Of a stretch of DNA of 64,000 nt, positions 46,516-57,409 are shown in pieces. Every line of letters begins with the position of its first letter. Position 1 is the stretch's first letter. The notes beneath the pieces are model-generated. The model did no database searches and was not told the DNA's origin. It worked only from the letters and a program-made list of their open reading frames with translations. The stretch is taken from positions 22,651,406 to 22,715,405 of the forward strand of contig NC_092361.1 of NCBI RefSeq assembly GCF_030848805.1, given 5' to 3'. Origin of the DNA: Temnothorax longispinosus. Taxonomy: Eukaryota > Arthropoda > Insecta > Hymenoptera > Formicidae. Both the position numbers and the translations under genes were made by a program.

Positions 46516-47931
46516 CATGAAAAAATGATGCATTGTACAACAACCAGAATCTCGCGAGAAGTCGTAAATATGTATATATGAACAGACAGCTCAGAGTTCT
46601 TCGAGTAATATAATTAACATACAAGCATGTAATCTTTCGAGGGAGCTGTCGAGACCATGAAAATATTCTATGCAGCCAAGCGTGGAATCACTGATGATAC
46701 GTTTGCTTGCATAATGAGGTAATTTTGTTTCTCTGTAACGCAGCTAGTCTATAAGTCAGGTAGAATTTTATTGGAGCAAAGCTATCTTGCATCTTTAGCC
46801 TTTTAATTCTTCACTACGTTAGATGATCACAAATTAGATTTTTAGATAAAAATTTACGAAAATATGTGTAAAAATTTATTATTATTATTTATATTAATCT
46901 ATTAATATTAATATTATAATTTATAAAAATATTAATAGTGTGTGTATGTATCTTATTTCGTTTTTTATATCTTTTTAAATTAATATCTGTGAATTAAAAT
47001 CTGAATAGAATAAAAAATAACATTACAAAGAATGAAAAAAATGTTCGTAAAAATGTAACGCCATATGGAAATTCGAAACTCTGATAGAATTCGCGTATAG
47101 AAATTTTCAGGCTATTGATTTGATAAGGTATACGGTAGATTGAGTGAACTTGCAACTTTATTGATCGTGGGCCGGTTTTGAAACATCGACCTGAGAGCCA
47201 AAGAGATTCTAGTTGATCACGCGGGGCGTGGCTCGGTTAGTCGACTTCCAATGGAATCGAATCATTTGCTACGTACGTACGTACGTGGGTTGAATTTATC
47301 TGGCGAAACAAATGACACAAAGTTGCTATTTGCGAGTGGCTGTCCTCGATGTATAAAGTTGATTTCCCTGCTCTTTTTTGCTTTTACTCCCCTTCGGGCG
47401 CATTAGCATAGATATATATTTAACCTCGCGGTAAATTAGCGCGCGAATTCATTATAAAAATGAAAAAAACTTGTTCTCTAGGCAGGACAATCACGCGGAT
47501 ATATACCAACAATGTGATATCGATAACTCACGTAACACTGGTATCGCTCGATCGTGTTGTAAAGATACTTGGTTACGAGACGTATACCGTGACGATATAC
47601 GCGATTTTTCTTCCCGCACCGGCAGTTATCCACGGGCGGTTTTTATATGGAGTACGCATATTCAGTTACAGCTTGAGAGCATAAATTGTACAATATTATG
47701 GCGCGGTAATGCATTTAAAACGCGCAAAGTAAAGTTTCTAATTAAGGGCCTCTCGAGCGTGCACCTCGGAGGATAAGACCGAGGGAATCGCGAAATATTA
47801 CCAGGCACCAAAGGGATAACGACTCTGCCGGCTCCGCGAATAAACGCCGGACTATCTCTCTCCACCCCCTTGCCCTGCCCCCGTCCCATGCTCTCACCCC
47901 TCCCACGCTTCGAGAAGTTCGAGTGGAACTA
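46516..47931. other. AT-rich DNA then CpG-rich block
   Basis: A+T-rich to about 47.15 kb. Then CpG-rich, with (ACGT)4 at 47271-47286 and overlapping frames at 47.46-47.95 kb on both strands that have no motifs. Confidence 0.45.
47271..47286. repeat. (ACGT)4 microsatellite
   Basis: Four ACGT units; a self-complementary tetranucleotide repeat. Confidence 0.9.
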
Positions 47932-48249
47932 ATGAACCGTACGCAACGCAATTACGTAGCCGCTTCCACGAGAATCCTTACGCTCTCGAGAGTCGCCCTT
48001 CCATCTTACTTTCTCCCTCGGCCGAGACTCCTTCCACGGCGCTTGAGGGCTCGTAAATATGACAGGATCGCGGCTAACCGGCATCGTTATCGATATCGTC
48101 TTATCTTCCTACTCGCATACTCCTCCCCGATATCAACTGGCCAATCCGCCGTCGCCGTCGACCACGGGACCTCGAGCGGAAGTGTAAAAACTGTATTTTA
48201 CGACACGAGGTACGCTCTCACTTCTCGTAAACAAAGTTTAGTAAATTAA
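47932..48249 (+). CDS. Candidate ORF, 105 codons, unknown function
   Basis: ATG at 47932 (MNRTQRNYVAASTRILTLSR...) to TAA at 48247-48249 in CpG-rich DNA. The protein would be basic, Arg/Leu/Ser-rich, with no clear membrane segment, signal peptide or domain. The start context is ordinary. Third positions are G/C-rich, as is the whole block, so this is weak evidence. Confidence 0.15.
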   Translation: MNRTQRNYVAASTRILTLSRVALPSYFLPRPRLLPRRLRARKYDRIAANRHRYRYRLIFLLAYSSPISTGQSAVAVDHGTSSGSVKTVFYDTRYALTSRKQSLVN

Positions 48250-48741
48250 TTCGGAGCTATGTAAATGCGCGGCTTATACCCTCGATATCTTTTTGCGCGT
48301 GTATTCGACGTTGTTGCGATCTTATTTACTGCAAGTCATTTATTCCGACAGCGGTATCGTCGAAGAAAATCACATCGCAGTGTAGCGTGGAATGCTAGCC
48401 ACTTCGCCATTTAGCCATTTTCTTTTTACCTACATAACTAAAAACCAAGAGTTTTATATCTTTTTTTTGGAATTAGTCGTGCGCTCTAAGTATAAATTAT
48501 ATACCCCACAATACACAGTCGCATTAATAAGGCAATAAACTTGTCTGATTTATTAAGACATCTTTCATTGTGAAGACATTTAAATTATTATTTGAATCTA
48601 CTAATTATATTAACAATATAAATCGAATTCTTATAGAGCTAAGAGAAGAGTCTCGAGTCTCTTCTTTCCCTCATTTGAAATTCCCGTGTCCATATCAATA
48701 AGTTTCGAGACTTATCGTCGTAACTTACATTGCCATTGCAG

Positions 48742-48876
48742 TATCGTCTTGATGCGAAAGCCAAATGCCGATACTTTGGCAAACACGAAGAGAAATCCAT
48801 TGGCTGGGTTACGTTTCGTCGTGGAAGGTCGAACAGCACGAGACCAACGAGCCTGTGGAAAATCGTAAATATTTAA
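48742..48876 (+). other. Possible terminal exon, 44 codons plus stop
   Basis: After CATTGCCATTGCAG (AG at 48740-48741) a frame reads YRLDAKAKCRYFGKHEEKSI, continues GWVTFRRGRSN..., and ends with TAA at 48874-48876. Other frames, including long ones on the minus strand, also stay open here, so this is not distinctive. No domain recognised. Confidence 0.15.
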
Positions 48877-49733
48877 CATACACGCCACGTCAGAGAGGGA
48901 CTCTCTGTATTTCGGGACTAGTGGGAAGTCAAACGAGTCGTGCGACCTTTTGCGATTCGTTTCTCTCTCGGAGAATGCGATGTCCTGAGTGCCGGCCAAT
49001 GCCAGCATCTCCTCGCGACGTCCTCTCCGATAATCCACCATCGTTTGAATAATTTTTTCGCTCTCGGGACACGATAAACGTATCTGAAGATACGCGTTGT
49101 CTCGAGTCCCCCTATACGTATAGAAGTAAAATTCCTCGAGTCAAGCAGAAGGGATGGTATACAACCGCGATACGAATTCAATTTCAAATGCGCGACCAAG
49201 GACAGATTGCCGATCTTCGTATTTATCGTCTTCGGTCAATTGAATCCTGGTCTCTCAAAAAATGTCGATTGCGCCCCTGTTTGAACGACATTTGCGTAAC
49301 GCGGGGAACCATTTCCGGGCCGAAATAGAAAGGAACGTAACGTAACGCACCGTCCGCGTCGTCGCGCGTGGCGTCGTCGAACTCCTCGTAAAAAAACGGG
49401 CTTGCGGACGAGAAGCATAACGTCTGTTTACGATGGTCGCATAAAATTCCCTCTCGGATGGCATGCGAGCATGAATGAAGGCGGTACGTGTCGTAGAGGA
49501 ATAGCAGCCAGTCAACCGGGGCCGAGGGAACGAGCGATTACGCAAGCGGCCGACTTTACGAGCAAACGCGAAGCGGTATCTCTCTGGCTTTAGACACAGA
49601 CAGTCCCCAGACAAGAACGGCGATGACCTGCATGGTACACGCCACTATGATGATCTCAATGACAAAATCACCTAAGTCTGCGAATCGCGCGAACAACGTG
49701 AGAGATCCGTCTTTGAAACTCCGCAATCTCCAG

Positions 49734-49788
49734 TAATTGAAAGTTTACTCCTACGATCGGGTTCAAACCAGTTGAACTCGTTCATTAG
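49734..49788 (+). other. Possible 55-nt internal exon
   Basis: CCGCAATCTCCAG (acceptor) and CATTAG|GTGAGA (donor at 49789) bound a 55-nt stretch with one open frame (IESLLLRSGSNQLNSFI); the other two have stops. The pyrimidine tract is weak. Confidence 0.15.
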
Positions 49789-51710
49789 GTGAGAATAAAA
49801 TGAGATTTGAACAATCTCTAACGGTAATGCTTTGCGTAGCGTAACACAACGAAGAAACGATGGAAAATCGATTATCCTAATAAAAAATAACGAAGTAACG
49901 AAGATTTGTGTATAAAATTTTTAATTATTGATCGAGTTTTTATTTGTTTCTTACAATCACGCGGAGCTCGTATTGTAGCGATAACAGCAATGGCCTGCAA
50001 ACTGTGATAACCTTAGTGACGAAATATCTAGTAAGTTGGATGAGAGAACAGTATATAAGCGCCCTTTCTTTTATTTTGGTGCTCAAATAATAATTCTGAT
50101 AGCGTTTGTGATTTTTCTCAATTAAAAAATAACGTCGCAGTTGTAGTACCAAACAAACGATAAAAATCAAGTGGATAAAAATAGTGTGTTTCTCTCTCTC
50201 TTCCTCTCTTCAGAATAGCGTGAGCGTGTGCTATTATAAACATCATAATAGTTGACGACAGCGAGAATCATTATAAGACGTTGTTGTTCTCGATCCTCCT
50301 TCCCTTTTATTATTTAATTAGCATTCATAAACTAGATAGGAAACTAGAACATTTTTCCAACAACGTTTCAGCCATCACAGCGTTATTCCAGCTCCACAGA
50401 TTAAGCTAATTTCTTTTTGCATTCAATTCATAAATTATTCAGTCAATTCGATTCTCCAATCGTGCGAACTAGTCAAAGTAATCAAACCGATGCATGTGTA
50501 CGGTTGACGGTGCACGTTATTGCGCAAAGTGACGGTTATGTGGGCAATAAAATTCACGGACAGACGGCGTCCAGACAGCAATGAATCCTTCTCGCTGCCC
50601 ACGATAACATAGATTATAAACCCAAACGACACGCGAGTGAACGCGATGATATCTGACGTTGTCGACGGTGTCTGAGTCGGTTTGATTAACCTACATTATG
50701 TTGAGAAAAATTTTTTCTCTGGCATGTGCCAAGAAAGTACGATGTATCACGTTTACTAAGAATCGCGAAATAAATATATAATATTATTATATAAAATATA
50801 TATTTATTATTGCAGAATACTTCTTGCCACTTTAGTGCGCGATTAAATGACCTGAAAAACTTTTATAAATAACTTATCTCCTTTTCTATTACGAGAATAC
50901 GAATACTGTGATGTACGAATCTTGCGACACTATCAAGTCGCCATTCATCTCTCGATCGTTGATCGCACGCTGCGCATCAAGAGCACATAAGCGAACGTGC
51001 GACGGTAAGATAAGATAAGGATGTATCTCTAGCTTCCATGTCATCAGGTCGGCACCAAGTTCTCCCCATTTCCGTCCACCACCTTACCGTCCAAATAAAG
51101 CTAAACGAATGTTTTTACGAGCGTCTATAAAGCTTTAAGTGTTGGCGAAACGAGTGGCGTGACGACTTCGACTCCTCCGCGGCTTTTAAACCGCGTGTCT
51201 TCGCGTGCTCCCCCCCTTCCCCCTCGACTATTGCGACCGGAGGTGGACACACGTGCGCCGACCATGTACACAAAACACCTGACGAGTGATGAGTCGGCCA
51301 CTCGCGTGAATCATGGGTGCACATGCGCTACATATTGGTGTCAAGGTTAACTCGAGTAACGGATAGAGAGTGACGGGCCGGACACTCGTAAATGACAGGC
51401 AAGCCAAGCCATATTCGTTACTACATATCATTGACACGAACGTTTCCGCAAGCCTGTCTTGGACGATACATGACTACACGTTCTCCACGTGATCGCGATT
51501 TCAAGATCGACTTGCTATAAAAAAATTATGCATCGAGTTGGCACGAATGTGTCATTAGTTAATTACACGAGCAGTTATGTGATTGAACTTGCGATTAGAA
51601 AAGTGTATTACAGTAGAAGATAAACTCGACGATTTTTGTAACAAAGAATTTCTTATTTTTATCGTCCCGATTGTGAACTCATTAGATGAACACCATGAGA
51701 ATATTTCGTC

Positions 51711-51728
51711 CCGGAGCAAGTGCTCCGG
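51711..51728. repeat. Hairpin, 8-bp G/C-rich stem, 2-nt centre
   Basis: CCGGAGCA and TGCTCCGG around AG; effectively an 18-bp interrupted palindrome. Confidence 0.7.
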
Positions 51729-51970
51729 AGTTTAATTTTCGTTTGAAAAGTTCTAGTTTGCTTTCTCGATTGTCATGCAAGGTCAGGGCCACGGATAAGT
51801 CGTCACTTACGTGAGGTAGATGCATTTCCTCGAAACATTACGATACTCCGGGCCGGAAACCTCGTTTATCGACTCTAAAACGAGTCGGGGTGCGGGTACG
51901 TCGCGAAACGGCGTACCTCTCCCCCTAAAACAGATTGTATGTACAAGGTTTCTCGTTTCTGTCTTACACG

Positions 51971-51978
51971 TGACGTCA
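51971..51978. promoter_or_regulatory. CRE palindrome 1 with overlapping E-box
   Basis: TGACGTCA is the full CREB/ATF site. It is preceded directly by CACG, so CACGTGACGTCACATG combines an E-box (CACGTG) and the CRE. It lies about 320 bp upstream of the TATA box at 52295. Confidence 0.5.
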
Positions 51979-52293
51979 CATGGTACAACGGGTTCGCGGG
52001 AGAAGTGCCACGACCTGCCCCAATCCGGACGGGTGTAAAGGCAGGGCAATATAAACGAACGTTTACAGGCTCGTTACATTTTTATGAGCTCGACGCCGCA
52101 ACTACGCCACTACGGCCATCAACAGAATGTCGTAAACCATCAACCAGCTCTGTCTCCCTTTTCGTTTCCTCTCTCTTCCTACCAGTCACTCGCACAGTCA
52201 ACTCTTACCCGATTCCGTCTCTTTTCCTCCCGTCGTATCTTTCACCTACCCCTCGACGTCGTCTATCCCGCCCCCCTGGACCCCCTTGGTTCC

Positions 52294-52443
52294 CTATATA
52301 AGTCCACGTGGCATTTACGCGTAACTTCCGGTCTGTGACGTCACCTCGCCGCTCGTAGACCACTTAGGTTACGTCATTTTATTGACTGCGATCATAAAAG
52401 TTTTTACACGCGGACCTCCTGCGTGCCCCCACTTGAGATCGCG
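52294..52443 (+). promoter_or_regulatory. Candidate core promoter and ATG-free first exon
   Basis: CTATATAAG at 52294-52302 is a good TATA box. Counting about 30 bp on puts initiation near 52326, inside ACTTCCGG (52324-52331), the reverse complement of the ETS site CCGGAAGT. A perfect CRE follows at 52336-52343 and TTACGTCA at 52369. From the start region to GCG|GTGAGTA (GT at 52444-52445) there is no ATG, as expected for a 5' untranslated exon of about 118 nt spliced to a distant coding exon. CACGTG at 52305 lies between TATA and start. This is the best-supported promoter in the window. The gene it would drive, on the plus strand, is not identified. Confidence 0.45.
52336..52343. promoter_or_regulatory. 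CRE palindrome 2
   Basis: TGACGTCA just downstream of the predicted start site; a third CRE-like site, TTACGTCA, is at 52369-52376. Confidence 0.5.
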
Positions 52444-52964
52444 GTGAGTATCGGTCGTGGATTTTATGTCCCACACCGCTTTATTGTTTTTACTACTCGC
52501 GGGCACATTGACCTCATTTTAATTCTCCAATACTATACGTAAACATTGCTGTCCCGCCAAAATACTTATGCGTTACTTGAAAATAACACGATCATGCATC
52601 ACGTGTGGAATTAAAGTGCTGCCTCATGCTTTATACAACATTATAAGAAATTATTATTTAAAAATTCATGTTTTGTACTGATTTTATTCAAGAAAAACAT
52701 GTATATTGTATATGTATATGCTAATTTATAATATAAAAATAATTCCATCTTTCCATTTTATATTTATCTTCTTTCTACATTGCCGCAGAATTCTTTTTCT
52801 AATTTGTGAGCCATATGCTTATAAGTCTGATATAGGGCGACGTGTATTTTCATACGTATTTTTCCTTAACGATCGAAGAATTTTCATGTAACAGCAGCAG
52901 CATGTCTGCCGCAAAGGGCGCGCCATTTTACTGATATACCGGCCTTTATTAGGCGCCACCCTCT
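52444..52964. other. Downstream of the promoter candidate
   Basis: Would be the start of intron 1 in the model. It turns AT-rich after 52.5 kb. GCGCGCCATTTTA at about 52917 is another GCCAT-type site. No exon seen. Confidence 0.4.
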
Positions 52965-52972
52965 TGACGTCA
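52965..52972. promoter_or_regulatory. CRE palindrome 3
   Basis: TGACGTCA in CTCTTGACGTCATTGG, 14 bp before the first arm of the TCATGATGGCCG inverted pair. Confidence 0.45.
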
Positions 52973-52985
52973 TTGGTGGTTTCGT

Positions 52986-53040
52986 CGGCCATCATGAGAC
53001 TCATTATGCGCTCTCGCATGCTTGGAATTCATGATGGCCG
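52986..53040. repeat. Inverted pair of the 12-mer TCATGATGGCCG
   Basis: CGGCCATCATGA at 52986-52997 and TCATGATGGCCG at 53029-53040 are exact reverse complements across a 31-nt spacer. They are copies 2 (minus) and 3 (plus) of the motif also present at 40434 and 54580. Copy 3 is part of an 18-mer shared with 54574-54591. Confidence 0.65.
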
Positions 53041-54518
53041 CCGTCGACCGGACCAATCCGTGCGCTCTTACCGGCAGCCATGAGAAAAACGGTCCATCCT
53101 GCACTCTGCTGGTCGTCCTCGCAACTTTAGGCTTCACAGCTTACCCGATAGATGTCTCTACCACTTAGAACGCTGTGCTAATCTTTGTCGATAATTTTAG
53201 CGCAAAATTCTTTAGTTAATTAATCAATAAATCTTATTCCTATTCGCGGTAATGACGATCGCAAGATACGCGTTGAAAACAAATGTATTTGTAGCATATA
53301 ATACCCATAAGTTTAATATGTATTCTAGATTATTTAGATTGCTATTTGATTGTATTATCAATAACTGCAGTTTGAATTTTGTAACTATTAATTGATAATG
53401 GATGTAGTTATTAACTGATGTTGTGATAATTTGATAGCAAGTAACTGAATTTGCAAGTTTGATATATTTCTTGAATCTATAGTGATCCCTTTCAAGTTAT
53501 AAACTAAGAAATTATAAACTAATTCAATAACTAAATGCTTAAAGTTATTTTATATTAATAAAAACGAAAATATTTATGATCAAGTGGCAATAATTTGGGA
53601 TTTGATTTTGATTAACAAACGAGAAATAACGTCGTAATGTCATATTACTATAACTATATATTATAATTTCTGATATTATTTGAGGGAGGGAATAATGTTT
53701 AAACAATTCTTTGTAGACTTATCGAACGTGCACAACAATAAATAAATCATTATTAAAATATAAAAATATATGCAATTCCGCTAATCAATGTATCAATATA
53801 CCAGTATAGCAAATGTTATTTATTATGCTGCTATATATAACTTGAATTATCTTTACGGAAGAGTGATATTTTACAACGCTAGCTAAATTACAGAATCACT
53901 CAGGGCGTAAAGCTATATAATACCACTGCCGATAAAATACACGTTTCAAAGATAAAAGAATAAGAAATCTATCACGTGATAAATGTGTTAATATATGCGG
54001 GTAAAAATGTAGGCAGACTTTTACGATTGACGATCGTGACATTAAGATTCAGTTAATTAAAAGTTACGACGGCGCCGCAGTGGATCTAGGATAATTTAAG
54101 CGGATCTATACAATCCGGCCCGCGATATACAAGCGAGGAAAATGCAATGTATTAACACCGGCCTTCCCCGTAGCTTCTATCTGTGATTCTGTGCAGTCTT
54201 CCTCCATCTTCAATTCGCTACGCGCGCGCGCTGGTATAGGTACGGGAAGATTAAATTCGCGATGCTTTTCTACGCCGGGCTCTCGCGAGAGGCAAGCCCC
54301 GATGCGAAAGTAAAACGAAAATTTACAGTAACCCTACCCACGGAGGCATCGCGGTACTTTAAAGGACAGCGGGGCAACCTTATCCGCGTCTCGGATCCGG
54401 ATAATTATGTCGGCGTGTTTATTACGCTCGGTTATCCGCGACTTTATTTTGTCGGATAAAAAGGATAAAGGAACGCGCGCAGACCGGAGATATCTCTCCC
54501 CCGGTGCCGTCGCACGGA
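53041..54518. other. CpG-rich edge, AT-rich tract, CpG-rich block
   Basis: 53.04-53.16 kb is CpG-rich, 53.16-54.05 kb A+T-rich, then CpG-rich. The plus frame at 54262-54459 begins with a true ATG in CpG-rich DNA but has no recognisable content. No gene called. Confidence 0.45.

Positions 54519-54551
<33 letters not shown>
54519..54551. repeat. (GAC)11 microsatellite
   Basis: 33 bases of GAC. Depending on frame and strand it gives poly-Asp, poly-Arg or poly-Ser in four overlapping frames, so none of these is evidence of a protein. Confidence 0.95.
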
Positions 54552-54573
54552 TTCGCAAAGAAAAGTTCACGGC

Positions 54574-54591
54574 TGGAATTCATGATGGCCG
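54574..54591 (+). repeat. 18-mer shared with 53023-53040 (motif copy 4)
   Basis: TGGAATTCATGATGGCCG is identical at 53023-53040 and here, 1,551 bp apart, and includes TCATGATGGCCG at 54580-54591. The flanks differ, so this is not a longer duplication. Confidence 0.7.
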
Positions 54592-55701
54592 ATCTTCTTC
54601 TTTTTCCTCCCGTCGATTCCGAAGCAGTTAGCCTGAGCGTAAAGGTAGGCCGAGGTGTGCGCGCGTCGCCGACACTATACGTGTGCGTGATGCACGCTCG
54701 TCTCGTGTATAATACACACACGCGATCGTACGTACCTACGTATGTGCTCTCCGTCTGGACTGCAAACCCCGCAGGCTCTCCGGATTGGTAATTTCCGATC
54801 CGGCTCTCCCCTTTTCCTACGAAATCTATGCACGAGACTTTCCTGGGGAGATAGAGCTCTCGTCTTCCTAGCTCGTAGTATATCTCTTTCGGGATTTCGA
54901 GACCCTCTATGGAATTTCTATCCCGAACGATGAGCGTTTTTAATGAGGATATTCATAGTAGAAGCGAGTAACCACATGCAGTCGGGCAGACGTTACGTAA
55001 TTATAATTATAATATCGTAGCGCGTTGTTATATCTTATGATTTTAATGCTAGTCGCGCGCGCGCGTTAATTGCCGACATTACCCGATAAATACTTCATGA
55101 GTATGCGTGAGACTCTCAGATGCCTTCATAACGACGATGTCGTTATTTGCGGCACATGTGGAAATAAATTTTATTAGTTGTACCATCTTGGCGTTTAGGA
55201 AGCAATTTTTGCAGATCTGTCAGCAAGGTTTTTCTACTCTGATAATATAGATATAAATTGAAGAATATATTGCCTATTAATTATTTAGAAGCAGAAAACT
55301 CGATCTCTCTCAAAAATGTAAATTTGTTCTTTAGAATATGAATATTACTTTTTTATTTGCAGTTTTTCAATTTTAATATTCAGCCTTCTCTCTCCCATCT
55401 TATTATTAGCGATTATTATCAAGCGATATCGTACAGATATTGTGTGAGATGTTATATTCTGTTGCAATTCAGTAGAATTGTTTTACGTAATTAATTTAAT
55501 CTAAATTAATGGTTAATAATAATAATGAATTATTTGACACCTATATCTAATATATGAAAAAAGGAATAAGAAAAAGTATGAAATAAATATCGCAGAACGA
55601 TTTCGTTGATTTCTCTATGTAGATGACCGTTATCGCAGAAAGAGAGATAATTATTAACATATTATATACTCACTCCGATGACACAAGTTATTTCTGTCAA
55701 C
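54592..55701. other. CpG-rich block then AT-rich DNA
   Basis: 54.6-55.1 kb is CpG-rich, with CGCGCGCG at about 55055. 55.15-55.68 kb is A+T-rich. Two minus-strand donors lie close together at 55671-55676 (CGGA|GTGAGT) and 55701-55706 (AAGA|GTAAGT). Confidence 0.4.
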
Positions 55702-56055
55702 TTACTCTTGCGTCGTAAGACACGATCCGAAATTGTCGCTAATTTTTGATCCGGGCAATGAAAAGAGCGGTATTTCCGTTTGATGTGCGTTACGATTACG
55801 CTTAATATAAAATTCAATTGCATGCCGGTGTGTGCGCTTCGAGAAGGTCCAATTTATTCTTATCAGACATTCCTGTAAAATCCTCTCTCTCTCCGGTTTC
55901 TCCGTCGCTGAATTTGGAGCGGCGGCAAAAGAACGAAGAGGAACGTCGGACAACTTGCGCGAGATGTCCAGGTAAGCTGTAGGGATAAACAACCAGATTG
56001 AACGGATCCTCTGAATTGTCGAGCTTTGAAGATCCAACGAACCGCTTATTTCCAC
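55702..56055 (-). CDS. Unassigned minus-strand frame, 117 codons, ending at a donor
   Basis: The minus frame (starts GTG; EISGSLDLQSSTIQRIRSIW...) ends with TAA that is itself part of GCAAGA|GTAAGT, so it could be an exon read up to a good donor. No ATG and no clear acceptor define its start. The opposite strand holds a competing exon candidate with a better donor. No domain recognised. Confidence 0.15.
   Translation of the reverse strand: MEISGSLDLQSSTIQRIRSIWLFIPTAYLDISRKLSDVPLRSFAAAPNSATEKPERERILQECLIRINWTFSKRTHRHAIEFYIKRNRNAHQTEIPLFSLPGSKISDNFGSCLTTQE
55920..55971 (+). other. Possible 52-nt exon with CAG|GTAAG donor
   Basis: TCCTCTCTCTCTCCGGTTTC is a pyrimidine tract that leads, 15-20 nt on, to AATTTGGAG (AG at 55918-55919). 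The donor TCCAG|GTAAGC (GT at 55972) is near-perfect. All three frames are open across the 52 purine-rich bases; one reads GAAAKERRGTSDNLREMS and is open back to 55811. Frame cannot be decided, so the call rests on the splice sites. Confidence 0.2.
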
Positions 56056-57388
56056 TTTTCTTTTAACCCCACTCTACGGCGCGGTTTCCTGTAAAACCAC
56101 GGCGAATACCGAGATGGAAGGGGAGTTGACACGTAACTCAATATAAGCGCGTCTTATTTACGACGTTATAAAATTACCGAGTTGATGCTTCGAACTGGAA
56201 TAAAACGGCCGCGGCGCCGCGAAAGGACTGCTCGTGTCCGGGCATTAGCCAGGTTTTTTTTCTTTTGGCTGACTTTCCGCGGATTGACAATGTAAATTAG
56301 TTACTATCTATCTACGTAACGTCGCTGGGATGTTCGCTTGGCTCCACGCCTAATGTCCGACGAGCATGTACGTATCTTTACTGTGTGATTGTTGCGGGAA
56401 CTTGCTTAGCATATTGGAAGACTGTGCAAAGAATTTCAATTCGCGAGTGCTAAGAAAATCGTGTACGCTATATGAATAGCTGCGTTTCACGTTTCTGAAT
56501 AAAACGAAAATTTGTTGTCGTATTCTATATTGGAAGTTTGAAAATATAATATAGAAATATTTGACGCAATAGATAAGATTCGCAATCAATTATCATTTTT
56601 AAGTAAAAATATTAGCAATCTAGTTTCAAAAATTCGAGAAAAAAAAATCTAAGTTATGGTAAGAACCTAATCCGCATGTTTTGTTGACGTATACAAATCG
56701 CCGGTGATTGGGTATTCCGCTGAATACTTATTTCTGGAAAAGAATGCGTTACCACCTAATGAAATTTCTGATTTTATCGCGTAATGTCAGTCCAGACGAA
56801 CCTTGAATTGAATTATCGCATCAACTGAGCTTTGTAAATAAAATGCGAATATAAATGTGTTTCCTTTTCTTTTACATTTGCTTCTGTTTGTCTTCTAATT
56901 CATGATTTATATCGATGACGCTGCGAACCAGTGATAGCAGAGAACTAAATTCCACGTTTTACTTTCCACTAGAAATATATCTCTTTCTCTATCTCCGTAA
57001 ATAATCATTTATAATTGCTAATGTAAGCAATATTTTATACATGTTATAATTTCAAATTTAGACGGAAAATACTGTTTCAATATTCCTTATACACGTTTGA
57101 TGTTTTGCTCAAAAATACAAAAATGATATTACCTTTTTAGATATTTTTCATTATTACATTAGGATAAAGTAACAATCTCATATAGATTCTTGTTGAAGAT
57201 GGCGTGCTTTAATTCGCTCGACATTTAAAACACGGGTGGTCGGCACGTGTGTCGTTTCATAAACTTCGTAAACACTCGCTGGAAGATGCAATCGTTACGT
57301 ATACACGTTCGTTACAGGCGGATTGAATTACGGTAATACGCTCACGAAATGAGTCTGGACCTGTCGCGGAAGAGTGTGATTTAAGAGA
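56056..57388. other. CpG-rich edge then AT-rich DNA
   Basis: 56.06-56.35 kb is CpG-rich, 56.35-57.18 kb A+T-rich. GAAGATGGCGTG near 57199 is a YY1/PHO-like site at the start of another G+C-rich patch. No gene seen. Confidence 0.5.
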
Positions 57389-57409
57389 GCGCACCAAAAA
57401 GTGGTGCGC
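57389..57409. repeat. Hairpin, 8-bp G/C-rich stem
   Basis: GCGCACCA at 57389-57396 and TGGTGCGC at 57402-57409 around AAAAG. Confidence 0.75.

Larger units (their letters stand above)
48250..51970. other. Alternating CpG-rich and AT-rich DNA
   Basis: 48.25-48.65 kb and 49.8-51.0 kb are AT-richer; 48.65-49.6 kb and 51.0-51.5 kb are CpG-rich with overlapping frames on both strands. A (CT)n-rich acceptor-like stretch TTTCTCTCTCTCTTCCTCTC ending TTCAG lies at 50189-50213 but no open exon follows. A 12-bp-arm AT hairpin is at 50769-50808 and an 8-bp G/C stem (CCGGAGCA / TGCTCCGG) at 51711-51728. Two weak exon candidates are listed separately. Confidence 0.45.

Noticed and set aside
47240..47290. 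Minus-strand GATTCGATTCC resembling a tRNA T-arm
   Set aside because: Four of five T-stem pairs form, but no acceptor stem matches and the 5' half is an ACGT microsatellite.
49755..49772. tRNA B-box-like GGGTTCAAACC
   Set aside because: No A box at the right distance and no acceptor or anticodon stem can be formed.
50189..50260. CT-rich acceptor ending TTCAG at 50213
   Set aside because: Downstream frames close within a few to 13 codons and no matching donor exists.
54407..54791. Overlapping frames with poly-Asp, poly-Arg or poly-Ser
   Set aside because: All are translations of the (GAC)11 microsatellite in different frames and strands; no frame is distinguished.
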